From positions 1 to 5,258 of the forward strand of contig JAJPDY010000099.1 of NCBI GenBank assembly GCA_023252395.1: 5,258 nt of DNA. The letters are read 5' to 3'. Both the position numbers and the translations under genes were made by a program. The notes beneath the pieces are model-generated. The model had not been told where the DNA came from. It saw only the letters and a list, made by a program, of their open reading frames with translations, and ran no database searches. Origin of the DNA: Nitrososphaera sp. (GTDB taxonomy: Archaea; Thermoproteota; Nitrososphaeria; Nitrososphaerales; Nitrososphaeraceae). Shown here piece by piece: positions 5,036-5,258 of this stretch (position 1 is its first letter; each line of letters starts with the position of its first letter).

Positions 5036-5258
5036 CTTTTTCTCCCGGCTTGCCTTCTCTTTGCGTCTTTATCTTCTTCACAGCTTCTTCAAAGTGGCGC
5101 ATCATTACGTGCGCTTCTGAAGCGTGCTTTGCTGCTTCTTCCGGCGTTGGATACTTTGCTAGGTATTCGTGGAGCACTAGCGACACTGCGGTGTTTGCTA
5201 CTGCGCTCGTGTCTGCGCCGCTAAAGCCTTCTGTGAGCTCGGCAACCTTGACAAAGTC
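5013..5258 (-). CDS. CDC48/VAT-type AAA ATPase, C-terminal end (partial)
   Basis: Only the last 81 codons are in the window; the gene continues beyond 5258. CDC48/VAT proteins are hexameric ATPases that unfold proteins, in archaea partly for the 20S proteasome. The fragment starts in the lid subdomain of the final AAA module: LTEGFSGADTSAVANTAV is the sensor-2 region (usual form GYTGADIEAV), followed by a helix with MMRHFEEAVKKIK, the conserved helix near the end of AAA lids. The protein ends QYYR, which fits the C-terminal HbYX (hydrophobic-Tyr-any) motif used to dock on the 20S proteasome. Other two-domain AAA proteins share this lid, so the precise subfamily is inferred. It reads in the same direction as the decarboxylase, 135 bases upstream, with a T-tract between. 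Confidence 0.85.
   Translation of the reverse strand, partial: DFVKVAELTEGFSGADTSAVANTAVSLVLHEYLAKYPTPEEAAKHASEAHVMMRHFEEAVKKIKTQREGKPGEKVTVQYYR

Overview
This 5.26-kb window looks like chromosomal DNA of an ammonia-oxidising archaeon, most likely a Nitrososphaera-type thaumarchaeon. The visible evidence is archaeal: TTTAAATA-type TATA boxes about 27 bases before start codons with almost no leader, several TTG starts, a CDC48-type AAA ATPase C-terminus and an archaeal-style compact layout. The lineage call itself is inferred from the overall look of the proteins and was not checked against a database.

Layout. Positions 1-114 hold a possible tail of an upstream gene and a good TATA box. Positions 115-2827 carry a tightly packed plus-strand histidine cluster, hisB-hisH-hisA-hisF, with junctions of 0 nt, a 4-nt overlap and a 1-nt overlap. 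A small unrecognised gene follows on the same strand (2851-3180) and is probably co-transcribed. From 3174 onward the recognisable genes are on the minus strand: an acylphosphatase that overlaps the preceding gene tail to tail by 7 bases, a fold-type III PLP-dependent decarboxylase (3531-4877), and the last 81 codons of a CDC48-like AAA ATPase (5013-5258, running off the window). The 135-base gap 4878-5012 is AT-rich and holds a candidate promoter, a perfect inverted repeat and a possible 29-codon plus-strand ORF.

How the genes work together. HisA isomerises ProFAR to PRFAR. HisH (glutaminase) and HisF (cyclase) together form IGP synthase, making imidazole glycerol phosphate and AICAR. HisB dehydrates imidazole glycerol phosphate. 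The window therefore encodes four polypeptides for three consecutive middle steps of histidine synthesis; hisG, hisI/E, hisC and hisD must lie elsewhere. The minus-strand genes have no evident link to histidine.

Most of the window is ordinary housekeeping sequence and I see no mobile element, CRISPR, RNA gene or clear new multi-gene system. The points most worth a second look are the decarboxylase, whose active-site motifs depart from diaminopimelate decarboxylase in a way that suggests another substrate; the possible leaderless small ORF at 4946; and a 60-base intergenic region in which one T-tract appears to serve as both terminator and TATA box.
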